A stretch of 64,000 bases of DNA from Firmicutes bacterium CAG:631 (lineage in GTDB: Bacteria > Bacillota_I > Bacilli_A > RFN20 > CAG-631): assembly GCA_000433015.1 (NCBI GenBank), contig HF997992.1, forward strand, positions 1-64,000, in the 5' to 3' direction. A program made the translations under genes and the position numbers. The notes beneath the pieces are model-generated. The model had not been told where the DNA came from. It ran no database searches and saw only the letters and a list, made by a program, of their open reading frames with translations. This document shows, one piece after another, positions 1 to 9,521 of the stretch; position 1 is the first letter of the stretch; each line of letters opens with the position of its first letter.

Positions 1-39
1 ACCAAATAAAATTAAAATTAGTAAAATTACTCTTTTCAT
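1..39 (-). CDS. 5' end of an exported or membrane protein (partial)
   Basis: Only the first 13 codons lie in the window. They read MKRVILLILILFG, a positively charged start followed by a hydrophobic run, as in a signal peptide or membrane anchor. An AAAGGAA ribosome binding site sits five bases upstream of the ATG, so this is a genuine start and not noise. The gene continues off the left edge and its function cannot be told. It lies downstream of the RHS island on the same strand. Confidence 0.5.
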   Translation of the reverse strand, partial: MKRVILLILILFG

Positions 40-129
40 AACATTTCCTTTCTACCACCACCTAAATGGTTTAATTAATCTTCTCCATCAAAAAGTGATT
101 TCAATCTTGTTTGACATCATCAAAATTAA

Positions 130-341
130 ATTAATAGTAAATTTTCACGGAAGAATCCTTTGCTATTATATATAAATACAGAAAGGGTCTCCATATTAAT
201 CCAAATATGGAATTGGTCCAAAGGTCAATTGGTTTTATCCATGCATTATAACTATCATTATAATTATATTTTACAACATCAGGTCCATTTTCATCAATTC
301 CTTTAATAAGGGTTTTTATTCAATCTTTGATATAAAAAATT
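130..341 (-). pseudogene. Decayed RHS core/C-terminal remnant
   Basis: Translated on the minus strand this stretch gives FYIKD, a stop, then GIDENGPDVVKYNY and YNAWIK, ending near KDSSVKIYY and a stop. It aligns in order with the intact RHS protein of this window (FFYIKDLTGTIIKIVDENG, EYSYDAWGK, YDSETGWYYLN), and the DNA is also similar to about 2290-2490. An in-frame stop, local loss of the YDAWG motif and absence of a start show it is dead. It probably records a former RHS tip or a recombination relic, as is known at RHS loci where displaced C-terminal fragments persist downstream. Confidence 0.75.
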
Positions 342-361
342 TATTTGAGTTACTTTGAATA

Positions 362-395
362 TAAAAAATCCCCGTCTTTGTCTTCAAAAACGAGG
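362..395 (-). terminator. Rho-independent terminator after the membrane protein gene
   Basis: On the minus strand an 11-bp stem (CCTCGTTTTTG with CAAAGACGGGG, two G-U pairs) closes a four-base AAGA loop and is followed by ATTTTTTAT. It lies 28 bases after the stop of the 423-929 gene and probably ends the RHS island transcript. Confidence 0.8.
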
Positions 396-422
396 AATTT
401 TAAAAAATGTTTTTATTAAATA

Positions 423-929
423 TTATATATTTTTAGTAGAATTTACTTGAATAAAGTGATTTGTAAGATCTATTATATTTTTTATTTCTCTTTTAGAAAA
501 ATGTTTAATCCATAAAGGGTAGGTTTTTCCATCCTTCATATCAAAATAAATAAAAGGTTGTTTAATATATTTAGGATACATCGTTAGGAAAGAATTATTC
601 TTAAAGAAGTATTCATCAATTCCCTTTCCTTCTCTTACTTGTAAAATATCAGCAGGATGAATAGTAAAAGATTTTGGCATAAAGCAAAGATGTTGTCCTT
701 TGATGGTAATTTCGTTAGCATTTAACTTAACACTTAAAATGATTTTTAAAGTTAAAAAACACATAATATAAACGATAATTGCTTCACAAATAATGATTAT
801 TGGTAAAATATTTATAGTTTGCATTATACGATAAAGTGCAATAAACATGAAAAAATATCCAAATAATAAAACTACAATAAAACTATAAAGAAATGCAGTG
901 TATCTTCCTTGATAAATTTTTAGTTCCAT
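423..929 (-). CDS. Two-TM membrane protein of unknown function, possible immunity gene
   Basis: 168 residues with two membrane segments at about 11-34 and 39-66, followed by a roughly 100-residue soluble domain (with YIYFDMKDGKTYPLWIKHFSK) that would face the cytoplasm. The two-TM hairpin plus a C-terminal beta-rich domain resembles PH-like YcxB-type membrane proteins, but I do not recognise the family with confidence. The ATG follows GGAGGG. It is the last gene before the terminator, downstream of the RHS toxin and a lipoprotein, the usual place for immunity genes; that role is an inference from position only. Confidence 0.6.
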   Translation of the reverse strand: MELKIYQGRYTAFLYSFIVVLLFGYFFMFIALYRIMQTINILPIIIICEAIIVYIMCFLTLKIILSVKLNANEITIKGQHLCFMPKSFTIHPADILQVREGKGIDEYFFKNNSFLTMYPKYIKQPFIYFDMKDGKTYPLWIKHFSKREIKNIIDLTNHFIQVNSTKNI

Positions 930-1035
930 GATTATCCCTCCATTTTTTTAAATGCTTTTGTGATGAAAGTAATCTATAATTTGCATATATTGAACACTTG
1001 GAGAAATATTATTCTTCCTATATTCTTTCTAAAAC

Positions 1036-1539
1036 TTAAGATGGATTAAAATTCACAAAATAATTAGTTAACAATCTTTTAAATTTTGGTTCATCTGCAA
1101 ATTGAGCAATATGTCTAATAAAATTCCCATCATTTGAAAAAACAGCTACCATTCCATATCCAATACCATTGATAATCGTGCATGATAAAACTATTATTTC
1201 TTGATTTTGCATATATATTAAAACGGTATAACCAACCGGTGAATTTACACTTTCCATTTCTTTATGAAAAGTAATAGTAGATAATTCATAAGCAAAATCA
1301 TCAATTTTTTCTTGTTCTAACGTTTCAATAATTCTAACATTATCAATATCAAAAAGCAAAACTGTATCTTCCTTAACATCAACAATAACTGGATTATTAT
1401 TTTCGCATATTACTAATTGGATTTTTGTTGCTTGATTTTTTATATCATCCGCATCAAAATAATAAGTAGCAGGATCAATAGCGCAGCCACACAACAATAA
1501 TACAATCATACTTAAAAGAATAACGTGTATTTTTTTCAT
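1036..1539 (-). CDS. Small lipoprotein next to the RHS toxin tip, candidate immunity protein
   Basis: 167 residues starting at MKKIHVILL. The signal peptide ends in a lipobox, LLLCGC, so the protein should be lipid-anchored on the outer face of the membrane. The chosen start has AGAGGTG seven bases upstream; a longer frame into the RHS 3' end lacks one. The remaining ~145 residues match no family I know. The gene begins 23 bases after the RHS stop and so is cotranscribed with it. A surface lipoprotein would be well placed to neutralise an extracellular peptidase toxin made by the same island, but this is inference. Confidence 0.65.
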   Translation of the reverse strand: MKKIHVILLSMIVLLLCGCAIDPATYYFDADDIKNQATKIQLVICENNNPVIVDVKEDTVLLFDIDNVRIIETLEQEKIDDFAYELSTITFHKEMESVNSPVGYTVLIYMQNQEIIVLSCTIINGIGYGMVAVFSNDGNFIRHIAQFADEPKFKRLLTNYFVNFNPS

Positions 1540-1562
1540 ACTTTCACCTCTATCTTGATTAA

Positions 1563-4500
1563 TTAAAACCAATATAACGCAGTAAATGGGAAACAAGACA
1601 TACTAATAGCATAATAAAACCATGCATTCATTATTTCTTTACTGTTATGTGTTCTTCCCTCTACTCCACCTAATATATCTGCCATTGTTTCCCAAGGTGC
1701 TCCATAATAATTCTCTTGTTTAGCCCACGGACCAAGATTGGCGGGGGAAGGAATTCCTATAGTAAAACCAAAAGTCCCAATTCCCATCATCATTAATTGC
1801 CAGTTATGCCCTCTTTCATGGCGCAAATCATCTACTGTGCTCTTTTTAGTTAATGATATTACTCCAAATGATCCAGAACGACCACTAGTTTTTCTAAATA
1901 CAGGAACCCCTTTATAAAATGACACTTTATTAGAATTCAATGTTGAAAGTTCATCTGTATTGAATGGATTCCATTTGATTGCATTCATATCATTTCTGAT
2001 ATCTTCATCAAATATGGCAGCAATTGCCATTCCTACATAACTAAGAGATGAAATAATTACTTGAAGTGTAGTTCCACCAATTGGAGTAAACAACAATACC
2101 GTAGCTACAACCGCAATAAATAACCATGGTAAATGTCCACTAGGATCGTAATACATTATAGGATTATTTCCACAATAGCAATATAAATTCAATCCATTAA
2201 TAGAATTCAAATTCAAATAATCAATTGAATCTTGAGAAATAAAACGATGTAACTCGGGATCATAATACCTAGAATTTAAATAATACCAACCTGTTTCAGA
2301 ATCATATAGATAACTCTTATATACAAATGGGTTGTAAAAAGAAACAGCACAATCTGCATAACTTTTTTTACTTATTATCTTTCCCCATGCATCATAACTA
2401 TATTCTACAATATTATACCCATTTTCATCAACTATTTTTATGATAGTCCCTGTTAAATCTTTGATATAAAAGAATTCTTTGTTATCTACAGATACACCAA
2501 TAAGTTCTCCATTTACGTCATAATTGAAAATCATTGTGAATCCAACTCCTGGATTACTATAATCCATTGAAAGGACTCTACCATTTTTTACTTCAAAAGT
2601 CGTTATAAAATTCGATGCTGATTTTTTAATTCGGATACCTTCTTCATTATATTTGTAGGTAACATCATTCACTTTTGTTAAGCGAGAGCCTTCCCAAGTT
2701 AAATTGTAGGATGTGCCATTTTGAACAATTTTTGTAGGGGCTCCTTTATAAGAATTATCGTAAGTAAAGGTTGTTGTTTGAGTGTTATTAAGTTTGTTTA
2801 AAATCGCATTTAAACGATCTTTTTCTATAGCATCATAAAGATATTCTTCATTGGTTAAAAGAGTATTATTTTTAGTTACTTGATGCGTTTTTATATTTCC
2901 ATTTGTATCATAACTAAATGATTCTACTTCACCATTGGATTTTGTTTCTTGAATCAAACGCCCCAATAAATCATATTCATAATTTTCTATAGATTGTACT
3001 ACATTTTCTTTTTTTGTCGTTTTTGAAGAGATATAACCCATTGAATCATAAGTATATTCTATACTTGTTCCATCAAATTGTTCTTCTTTTGTAATTTGAT
3101 AGTGATTGTAAGTATAAGAGGTTTCTAAAGCGTTTTGATTGACATCAATTACTTTTTTCTTCACTCTTCCTAAAGAGTCCATTTCATTTCTGATGACAAT
3201 TGGTTTTCCTTTCTCATATAAATCTTGCGCAACGATTTGCTGATTGGTTGAGAGTTTATCTGTATAAGCAATCATTTCTAAACATCCATTTAAAGGATTC
3301 AAATATTCATTGTCTATACCAAAATAGGTTGTACATTGATCTATATTGATGGAATTTTCAACAGTTTCTGTATGAAGAAGTTCTCCATCAATGTAAACAC
3401 TAATTTGATTATCTTGGAAAAAAACAGTTGTATGATACCAACGATTTAATTCTAACACTTTATCACAATTTAAAAAATATTTGCTAAAAACAATAATTCT
3501 TAAATGGTTTGTTGGTAAAACAACCATACGAAGCCTTATCGTACTTCCAATGTTGCATGTAAAAATGGTTCGATTATTATTAGAAGAACTTGGTTCTAAT
3601 TTAAATCTCAAAGATAGTGCTCCTTGATTTTTTAAAGGAAATTGATAACCCAATGCAGATTGATTGCCTGGGGAAAGACTTTCGGATTCTGAAAATGCAC
3701 CATAAACATGTCGTTTTAATGCCTCATCATATTTGAAAATTCTAGCTTTTTCTACTTTAAAGGAAGGATCTGTTTCTTGAAGTAAAACAGGTTTAAGCCC
3801 ATAGGTAGATTCTAAACTTCCATTTAATGAAATGACATCAAAGTCTTTGTAAACATTATAGTGATAGTAGGATACAGCACTACTTTTTGTAATTCCATTT
3901 GATACAAAATATTTTAATCCTTGTTTATAAATGCTTTGTATGTCTATTGCACGATAATCATAAGCGCCAAATGACATCATACAAATATTGAATTTAAGAT
4001 TTAAATCTCGATTGATAACGCCATCATTTGCACTTAAAGATTGAACCCCTGTAAATTCTGTATATTGATGTCCAATCAATAGACGGTTAAATTGATGAAT
4101 AGGTTCTTCAATGATGGTTTCATTACTCCAATCATCATTGATAAAAACAACGCATTTTGCTTTTGTTTCATTGTTCTTTTTGAAAAACTTAATACCCACT
4201 AAATTCCATTCGTTTAATTTTAGTTTTTGATTGGATATCATATAGTAATTTGTTTCTCCATCAGCTTGATAACCAATTTTTCCATCACTTGTAACATTTA
4301 AACTAGAAAGAATCGTTACATCATCTTGATAGACATTTAAAAATTTAAATAACACAATGGATTCATAAGTACCCATTGGCTTCATCCACATATAAAATGT
4401 TTTATTGTAAACAAATCTTTTTTGCCAAGCATTTAAATTAAAGACATTACCGGCTGAATAACCACTGGTTCGATTTGAATTAAATGTATCCATTTCATAC

Positions 4501-7500
4501 CAAATATAATCATACTTGTCTTCAAATGTATAGACATTCATTTTTAGATTTTTATCATACTCTTGAGAACAAGTTTTAAATGAATTTTTGGCTCCATAGA
4601 TGCCATTTGTTTTCATTCCGCCAAGAACAATTTCATCTTGGAATATTTTTCCAATACGATTGAAATATCCTTCTTTTGTGTATTCATTTGTTTCATAATC
4701 GTATTCGTAATCATAACTTCTATGTAATTTTTTATTGTTTTGATTAAAAATATAAGTTGCTTTTTGCAAATGATTAAAATGGTCATAGGCATAAGAAGAC
4801 ATTAAATCATCATTTTTTAACACTTTTGTGATATTTCCATTTAGATCATAAGTGAAATATTTAACAATATTGTTTCTTATATCTTTAATTTCAACAATTT
4901 GACCATCTTCATCATAACGATATTGAATAATTGGATCATTATTTAATTTTACAGCAATGAGTTGACCCTGATCGTCATAGTCAAAATCAAAATAATCTCC
5001 TTCATTTCCATATTGTTTACGACTAAGTAAGCCTTTGTTAATGCCCTTTTTCATTTCATTATAATTCCATTGATTAACGGTTGTACCATTTAATGTCACT
5101 TTGATTAAATGACCAAAATTATCATAGGTCATATCATATTTTGAGCCATTTTGACTAGCAATGGATTTTACCAATTTTTGCTCATCATATGTGAAATGAT
5201 TAAAATGAGTAATATTATTTAAAACAGCTTTCAAATAAGCTATGGAATCATCTTGGTTATACTCTACTTCTTGTTTAAAGCCATTTGGTTGGGTAATAGA
5301 AATCATTTGGTTTAGATTATTTATTCCCATTTGGGTAATTTTACCATAAGGATCTGTAGAAGATAAAACATTTCCCCAAATATCATTCGTTTGACTTTGA
5401 ATGATTTTTTCACCATCGGCAGTCGTTAATGTCGTACTTTTTATAAAATCATTTTCGTCATATACAACATCCATTATATTTCCGGATAAATCATTAATTT
5501 GTGAAAGGCGTCCTTTGCTATCATATTGATAGCGTAGCATTCCACCATCTTGAGAATGAATCTCTTGCACTTTATTATTTTCATCATAATGAATTCTCAT
5601 ACTTGTTCCTTCGCCATTAATGACTTCAGTAATATTGCCTACTTTATCATAATTATAGTACAAACCATAGGAATCTTTATAAAGTTGGAAAGCGTCAAAT
5701 AATGCTTCATTTCCACCACAATATTCAATGCCCACTTCAATTTTATCAAAATTATATTCTGCAACAATTGATCTTGTTAATACTTGCCAATGTTTAAAGT
5801 GATTATCAAATTGAAAATAATAAGTTTTAGGGGTTCTATCGCTATAATAAAATTTTACAAAAGATTGAAAAACATTACCTAAACTTGTATATGCTTTAGC
5901 AAACACACTAAATATAAATGATTCACCTGATAAGCCATTGCAAGAAATGGTTTTATACATTTTTTTAATTTTAAATTGTTTTGTCGATTCGTTTTCTATA
6001 TTTCCTGCAGCAAACTTCATTGCTTTTTTTCCTAAAACAGAAGCGTGTTCATCATTATCATTTAATGTCGTAATTTGATCTTCCTCTTCTAAATTTTCAA
6101 AGTTCCATCCTTTTGGAAGCGAATTTTCAACAAAATCCATATATCCGTTTTCAATTAAATTGTATCTTGAACTTTGACTCATAGGACTAAGTTGTAATTC
6201 ATCAATATAAATTTCACTAGCTATACCAGAAAAAATCATTTCTACTTTACATTGGATATTGATAGCTCCAGAGGGAATTTGAATAGCCGTTGTTGCAAAT
6301 TTTGTCCAATCAATATTACCTGATGTTTGTGTCGTTTCACCAGAAAATGAATACGTTTTTGGTACAGGAACCATTATCATTCCATGTTCTTCTCTTTCTA
6401 ATATAATGTATGTTCCACTAATTTTCATTTTTATATTTCCATTAACAATGGATTCGTTTGTATTTTTCGCTTGATGTTTTACAAATCCTTTTAAAATATA
6501 TGTTCCAGAATCTAAAACAATATTTTGACTAATGGTAATCGTTTCATTTTCGTGTTTATCAATAAACAAGCATTTTTCACCATAAAGTCCTTCAGAAATC
6601 ACTTTTATTTTTGAAAGACTATCTCCTTGTTTTTTCCAACCCAATGAAGAAGAATTAAATAATTCAATTTCATTTTCAAAACTATGATTTTCAATGAAAT
6701 TACGCGCATTTGTTTGTAATTTAGAAACACTTGTTAAGCGCTTTGGTTCTCCATTTTCTAATTCCTCGTAATTATAAGTAATGGATCTTCCTTGGTCATC
6801 CATTTCTAATTTACAACTTCCAGAAGTATCAAAATAATAGTAATATTTTTTATTGTCGTGAGTAGTAACTGAAGTTACTTCATCATCGGATATATAGTTC
6901 ATATAATAAATGGTTTCATTGTTTGCATTTAAAGCCGTAACTCTTTGAACTAATTTGTTTTGAAATTGATAATTTAATTGATATCCTGATATTTTATCAA
7001 TGACCTTTGATAAATAGTTTGATTGATAATTGATTTCTATTTCTTTTAGTTTTGTTGTTGAAGTAGAATTTTCTTCATAAGCATAAGTTGTCATCATGAT
7101 TTTGTTTTCTTGAGTAAAATAATCGAATTGAATAAAGCGATGTTGTGAAATAAAATCTACTTTAACTAAAAAATTGATAGAATTATAAGTTAAATGAACT
7201 TCTTCATTATCACTATTAACTATTTTTTCTAATTTATTTCCTGACCAATAAAAATTGATTATATCTCCATCTTTGTATTTTATACAAATTAATTTTGTAA
7301 AATTATCTAACATTATTTGGAATTGCATTAAATTTCCTTTTTGATCCCATAATTCAGCCATGGAATATCTTTCGGTTCTTTCAAAGCAAAGGGATGATTG
7401 GTCATAATCACAATAATACAAAGATTCACCAGAAAGTAATATCTCTCTATTGTAATTTTTTAGCAAAGCTTTCCCTTTGTCACTTGTAGGACTGATTGAA

Positions 7501-8318
7501 TAATAATATCTTCCTGCTCCTGTAGCATCTTCTATGACAATTTCGTCCTCTCTATCATCAATTTTATATTGAAAATTTGCAGTTAATGATAAATCAAAAT
7601 TACTTTCTGAAACAGGGAATTGGCTACTATAAATTGGATAATAAGTAATAGGTGCTTTTTTACTCCATGTTGAAAGACCATTAAAAGTATGGATTAATTT
7701 TTGCGTATACAAATTAACATAACTTTTGCCTGTATCTTCAATTTCATGTTCATCATATTTATAAGCTGAGGATAATCCTTCTAGATAAACCATTGTTGCT
7801 TGACAACACTCTATTTCTTCTGATAATTTTTGTGGATCATAGATTGATAATCCGTTTAGTGTTTGATTGTTTGAAATGACAAAAGTAAAACTTACATTTT
7901 CTTCTTGTAAATTTTTAACTAAAGATGTTAAGTCGAAGCGGACAACTTGGATTCCTTCATTTAATGAATGATCATTTCCATTTAAAATTTGTGTGTCTTC
8001 TACAATTTCTTCTCCTGATAGGTTTGCTGCAAAGTTTTTAATTGTACTGTCATTAAAATCAGAAATATCGCAATTTATCATTTTTAAAGTCGCTGTTTTA
8101 GCCGTATTTTCATATGCTATTCCTAATTGCAAATTTCTAATTTTTTCACTGCTTTTTAAACCTTGCACATGAATTTGAACAAAAAGTAAAGTATCACTTT
8201 TGACGTCATTAACTTTGTTTGAAGAATTAGGATTAAGAATTGTTGTTTTGTTTTTTAAAAATTTGGATTGTATTGTAATTTTTTGTGTTGTTGTTTTGTT
8301 ACTAAATATTTTTATCAT
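1563..8318 (-). CDS. Giant RHS-repeat polymorphic toxin with HERGH metallopeptidase-like tip
   Basis: 2251 residues. The N-terminus lacks a signal peptide and carries a DNRLRE-like module (VRFDLTSLVKNL). YD/RHS repeats follow, interrupted by carbohydrate-binding-like segments (about 690-870) and two LamG-like regions. The RHS core ends in the hallmark YYLNSRYYDPELHRFISQD and NPIMYYDPSGHLP. After GHLP comes a 187-residue tip: a hydrophobic stretch of about 40 residues, then HERGH at about 2167-2171 (the HExxH zinc pattern) and downstream WETMADILGG, which could supply the third ligand. RHS proteins form a shell that holds a C-terminal toxin; here the toxin is predicted to be a peptidase. Good ribosome binding site AGGAGG. 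Alternative: a non-toxic surface adhesin with an enzyme tip. Confidence 0.9.
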   Translation of the reverse strand: MIKIFSNKTTTQKITIQSKFLKNKTTILNPNSSNKVNDVKSDTLLFVQIHVQGLKSSEKIRNLQLGIAYENTAKTATLKMINCDISDFNDSTIKNFAANLSGEEIVEDTQILNGNDHSLNEGIQVVRFDLTSLVKNLQEENVSFTFVISNNQTLNGLSIYDPQKLSEEIECCQATMVYLEGLSSAYKYDEHEIEDTGKSYVNLYTQKLIHTFNGLSTWSKKAPITYYPIYSSQFPVSESNFDLSLTANFQYKIDDREDEIVIEDATGAGRYYYSISPTSDKGKALLKNYNREILLSGESLYYCDYDQSSLCFERTERYSMAELWDQKGNLMQFQIMLDNFTKLICIKYKDGDIINFYWSGNKLEKIVNSDNEEVHLTYNSINFLVKVDFISQHRFIQFDYFTQENKIMMTTYAYEENSTSTTKLKEIEINYQSNYLSKVIDKISGYQLNYQFQNKLVQRVTALNANNETIYYMNYISDDEVTSVTTHDNKKYYYYFDTSGSCKLEMDDQGRSITYNYEELENGEPKRLTSVSKLQTNARNFIENHSFENEIELFNSSSLGWKKQGDSLSKIKVISEGLYGEKCLFIDKHENETITISQNIVLDSGTYILKGFVKHQAKNTNESIVNGNIKMKISGTYIILEREEHGMIMVPVPKTYSFSGETTQTSGNIDWTKFATTAIQIPSGAINIQCKVEMIFSGIASEIYIDELQLSPMSQSSRYNLIENGYMDFVENSLPKGWNFENLEEEDQITTLNDNDEHASVLGKKAMKFAAGNIENESTKQFKIKKMYKTISCNGLSGESFIFSVFAKAYTSLGNVFQSFVKFYYSDRTPKTYYFQFDNHFKHWQVLTRSIVAEYNFDKIEVGIEYCGGNEALFDAFQLYKDSYGLYYNYDKVGNITEVINGEGTSMRIHYDENNKVQEIHSQDGGMLRYQYDSKGRLSQINDLSGNIMDVVYDENDFIKSTTLTTADGEKIIQSQTNDIWGNVLSSTDPYGKITQMGINNLNQMISITQPNGFKQEVEYNQDDSIAYLKAVLNNITHFNHFTYDEQKLVKSIASQNGSKYDMTYDNFGHLIKVTLNGTTVNQWNYNEMKKGINKGLLSRKQYGNEGDYFDFDYDDQGQLIAVKLNNDPIIQYRYDEDGQIVEIKDIRNNIVKYFTYDLNGNITKVLKNDDLMSSYAYDHFNHLQKATYIFNQNNKKLHRSYDYEYDYETNEYTKEGYFNRIGKIFQDEIVLGGMKTNGIYGAKNSFKTCSQEYDKNLKMNVYTFEDKYDYIWYEMDTFNSNRTSGYSAGNVFNLNAWQKRFVYNKTFYMWMKPMGTYESIVLFKFLNVYQDDVTILSSLNVTSDGKIGYQADGETNYYMISNQKLKLNEWNLVGIKFFKKNNETKAKCVVFINDDWSNETIIEEPIHQFNRLLIGHQYTEFTGVQSLSANDGVINRDLNLKFNICMMSFGAYDYRAIDIQSIYKQGLKYFVSNGITKSSAVSYYHYNVYKDFDVISLNGSLESTYGLKPVLLQETDPSFKVEKARIFKYDEALKRHVYGAFSESESLSPGNQSALGYQFPLKNQGALSLRFKLEPSSSNNNRTIFTCNIGSTIRLRMVVLPTNHLRIIVFSKYFLNCDKVLELNRWYHTTVFFQDNQISVYIDGELLHTETVENSINIDQCTTYFGIDNEYLNPLNGCLEMIAYTDKLSTNQQIVAQDLYEKGKPIVIRNEMDSLGRVKKKVIDVNQNALETSYTYNHYQITKEEQFDGTSIEYTYDSMGYISSKTTKKENVVQSIENYEYDLLGRLIQETKSNGEVESFSYDTNGNIKTHQVTKNNTLLTNEEYLYDAIEKDRLNAILNKLNNTQTTTFTYDNSYKGAPTKIVQNGTSYNLTWEGSRLTKVNDVTYKYNEEGIRIKKSASNFITTFEVKNGRVLSMDYSNPGVGFTMIFNYDVNGELIGVSVDNKEFFYIKDLTGTIIKIVDENGYNIVEYSYDAWGKIISKKSYADCAVSFYNPFVYKSYLYDSETGWYYLNSRYYDPELHRFISQDSIDYLNLNSINGLNLYCYCGNNPIMYYDPSGHLPWLFIAVVATVLLFTPIGGTTLQVIISSLSYVGMAIAAIFDEDIRNDMNAIKWNPFNTDELSTLNSNKVSFYKGVPVFRKTSGRSGSFGVISLTKKSTVDDLRHERGHNWQLMMMGIGTFGFTIGIPSPANLGPWAKQENYYGAPWETMADILGGVEGRTHNSKEIMNAWFYYAISMSCFPFTALYWF

Positions 8319-8333
8319 TTTGTTTTCCTCCTT

Positions 8334-9194
8334 TTATATTAAAGTAACGATATTTTCCATTTCACAAATATCTAAAAATTTTAATGCATGACTAAAATCT
8401 AATAAGTCAATTTTGATATTCATTTGGGCTTGTAGATCCTCTTTTAATTGTTTTAAAAGAAAACCTTTTTCTGTAGGTATTAAATCTTCATTAAAAATAA
8501 CTAAAAAGTCTAAATCGCTTGACAATGTTACTTTTTCTTTTGCATAGGATCCATATAAATAAAATTTTTTTATTTTGTATTTGACTTTTAACTGACTTTT
8601 TAAACTTTTAATTTTTTCAATGATTTCTTGTTTATCCCATTCTGTTAACATAGAATGGGAAAGTTTTTTATGTTCTAATTGATGAAAAATAAATATTAAC
8701 TTTTCTAAATTTTTTCTTTGTATTGTTGTTTTATAAATTTTATGTTCTGTTGAATAAAGAATAATCGGAAATCTTCCTTTTTTTAACATAATATAATTAC
8801 TTATCATCAAAGCAAATTCTATAGATTGTATCTTAATTTGTTCAAGAATAACCAAATGAAGATAGGCCGCTAAATAATTGCCACTTTCATCATAGTTTTT
8901 ATAAAATTCTGTTAATATATTTTGAATTTTATTTTTATTTAATCGTTTATTTGTTAATAAAATATAAGTGTGTTCAAGAAGTTCTTTTGTAAAACTTTGC
9001 TGAATATTATTTAAAAGATATAAATAAGCGTTTGCTAATCGTTTAACTTTAACTTCTTGTTTTGATTCTGCTTTATAATCATCCATCGCAATTCTTTTAA
9101 ATCGCTCATGTGGTAATTGAATTCCAATCAGTTTTGATGTAAATTCAATAAATCGATAATAGCATTTTATATCGATTTCTTTACTAACTAACAT
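8334..9194 (-). CDS. Degenerate Fic-like domain fused to a minimal nucleotidyltransferase
   Basis: 286 residues. The C-terminal ~90 residues hold a MNT-type nucleotidyltransferase signature, YLYGSYAKEKVTLSSDLDFLV, with GS and the DxD pair (SDLD) plus a later KIDLLDF acidic residue, so catalysis looks possible. The helical N-terminal 190 residues resemble a Fic fold (LHLVILEQIKI then NYIMLKKGRFPIIL and a following Tyr), but the HPFxxGN catalytic loop is missing; this assignment is tentative. It starts directly after the holin stop and ends 15 bases before the RHS ATG. It could modify a toxin or host protein, or act as an antitoxin by nucleotidylation; nothing in the sequence decides between these. 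Confidence 0.6.
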   Translation of the reverse strand: MLVSKEIDIKCYYRFIEFTSKLIGIQLPHERFKRIAMDDYKAESKQEVKVKRLANAYLYLLNNIQQSFTKELLEHTYILLTNKRLNKNKIQNILTEFYKNYDESGNYLAAYLHLVILEQIKIQSIEFALMISNYIMLKKGRFPIILYSTEHKIYKTTIQRKNLEKLIFIFHQLEHKKLSHSMLTEWDKQEIIEKIKSLKSQLKVKYKIKKFYLYGSYAKEKVTLSSDLDFLVIFNEDLIPTEKGFLLKQLKEDLQAQMNIKIDLLDFSHALKFLDICEMENIVTLI

Positions 9195-9503
9195 TTAGAT
9201 TTCACCTTCTTTTTGAACTTGTTCTTCTTTGGTGTTTTTAAAAAGTTGCTTTATAATTTGATTGGTTCCAGTAGCACTAGCGCCACTAACAATTCCAATT
9301 CCTAATGCAATCCAAATATTTGAAGCTTCTAAAATCATCTCTGGTTGTGTTAAATAGATGATGATGCCTAATATTCCACCGATTCCCGCACTAATACAGG
9401 GAATATATTGATAGGCTTCTTTTTTCTTTTTAAATATCGCTTTGTAAATTTCTGCTATTACATAGCAACAAATCACAATGATGGGTACACTAGCAAATTC
9501 CAT
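9195..9503 (-). CDS. Phage-type holin, Hol44/superfamily V-like
   Basis: 102 residues with a short hydrophobic N-terminal helix, a YIPCISAGIGGILGIIIYL segment and a C-terminal WIALGIGIVSGASATGTNQIIKQLF helix. This GGxxG...GIxSGxASTGxxQ pattern is typical of phage holins of the Hol44 (Phage_holin_5_2) type. GGGAGGTGG precedes the ATG. In phages these proteins open the membrane for endolysin. Here there is no phage neighbourhood; the partner gene is the giant signal-less RHS protein, so the holin may release it, much as TcdE-type holins help release clostridial toxins. The family call is good; the release role is inferred. Confidence 0.8.
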   Translation of the reverse strand: MEFASVPIIVICCYVIAEIYKAIFKKKKEAYQYIPCISAGIGGILGIIIYLTQPEMILEASNIWIALGIGIVSGASATGTNQIIKQLFKNTKEEQVQKEGEI

Positions 9504-9521
9504 TATCTCACCACCTCCCTT

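Noticed and set aside
8200-8391. Plus-strand open frame over the RHS start
   Set aside because: Antisense to two well-supported genes with good ribosome sites; no site of its own.
8334-9194. MntA/HepT toxin-antitoxin pair
   Set aside because: Only one gene is present and the partner domain does not show the HEPN RxxxxH motif.
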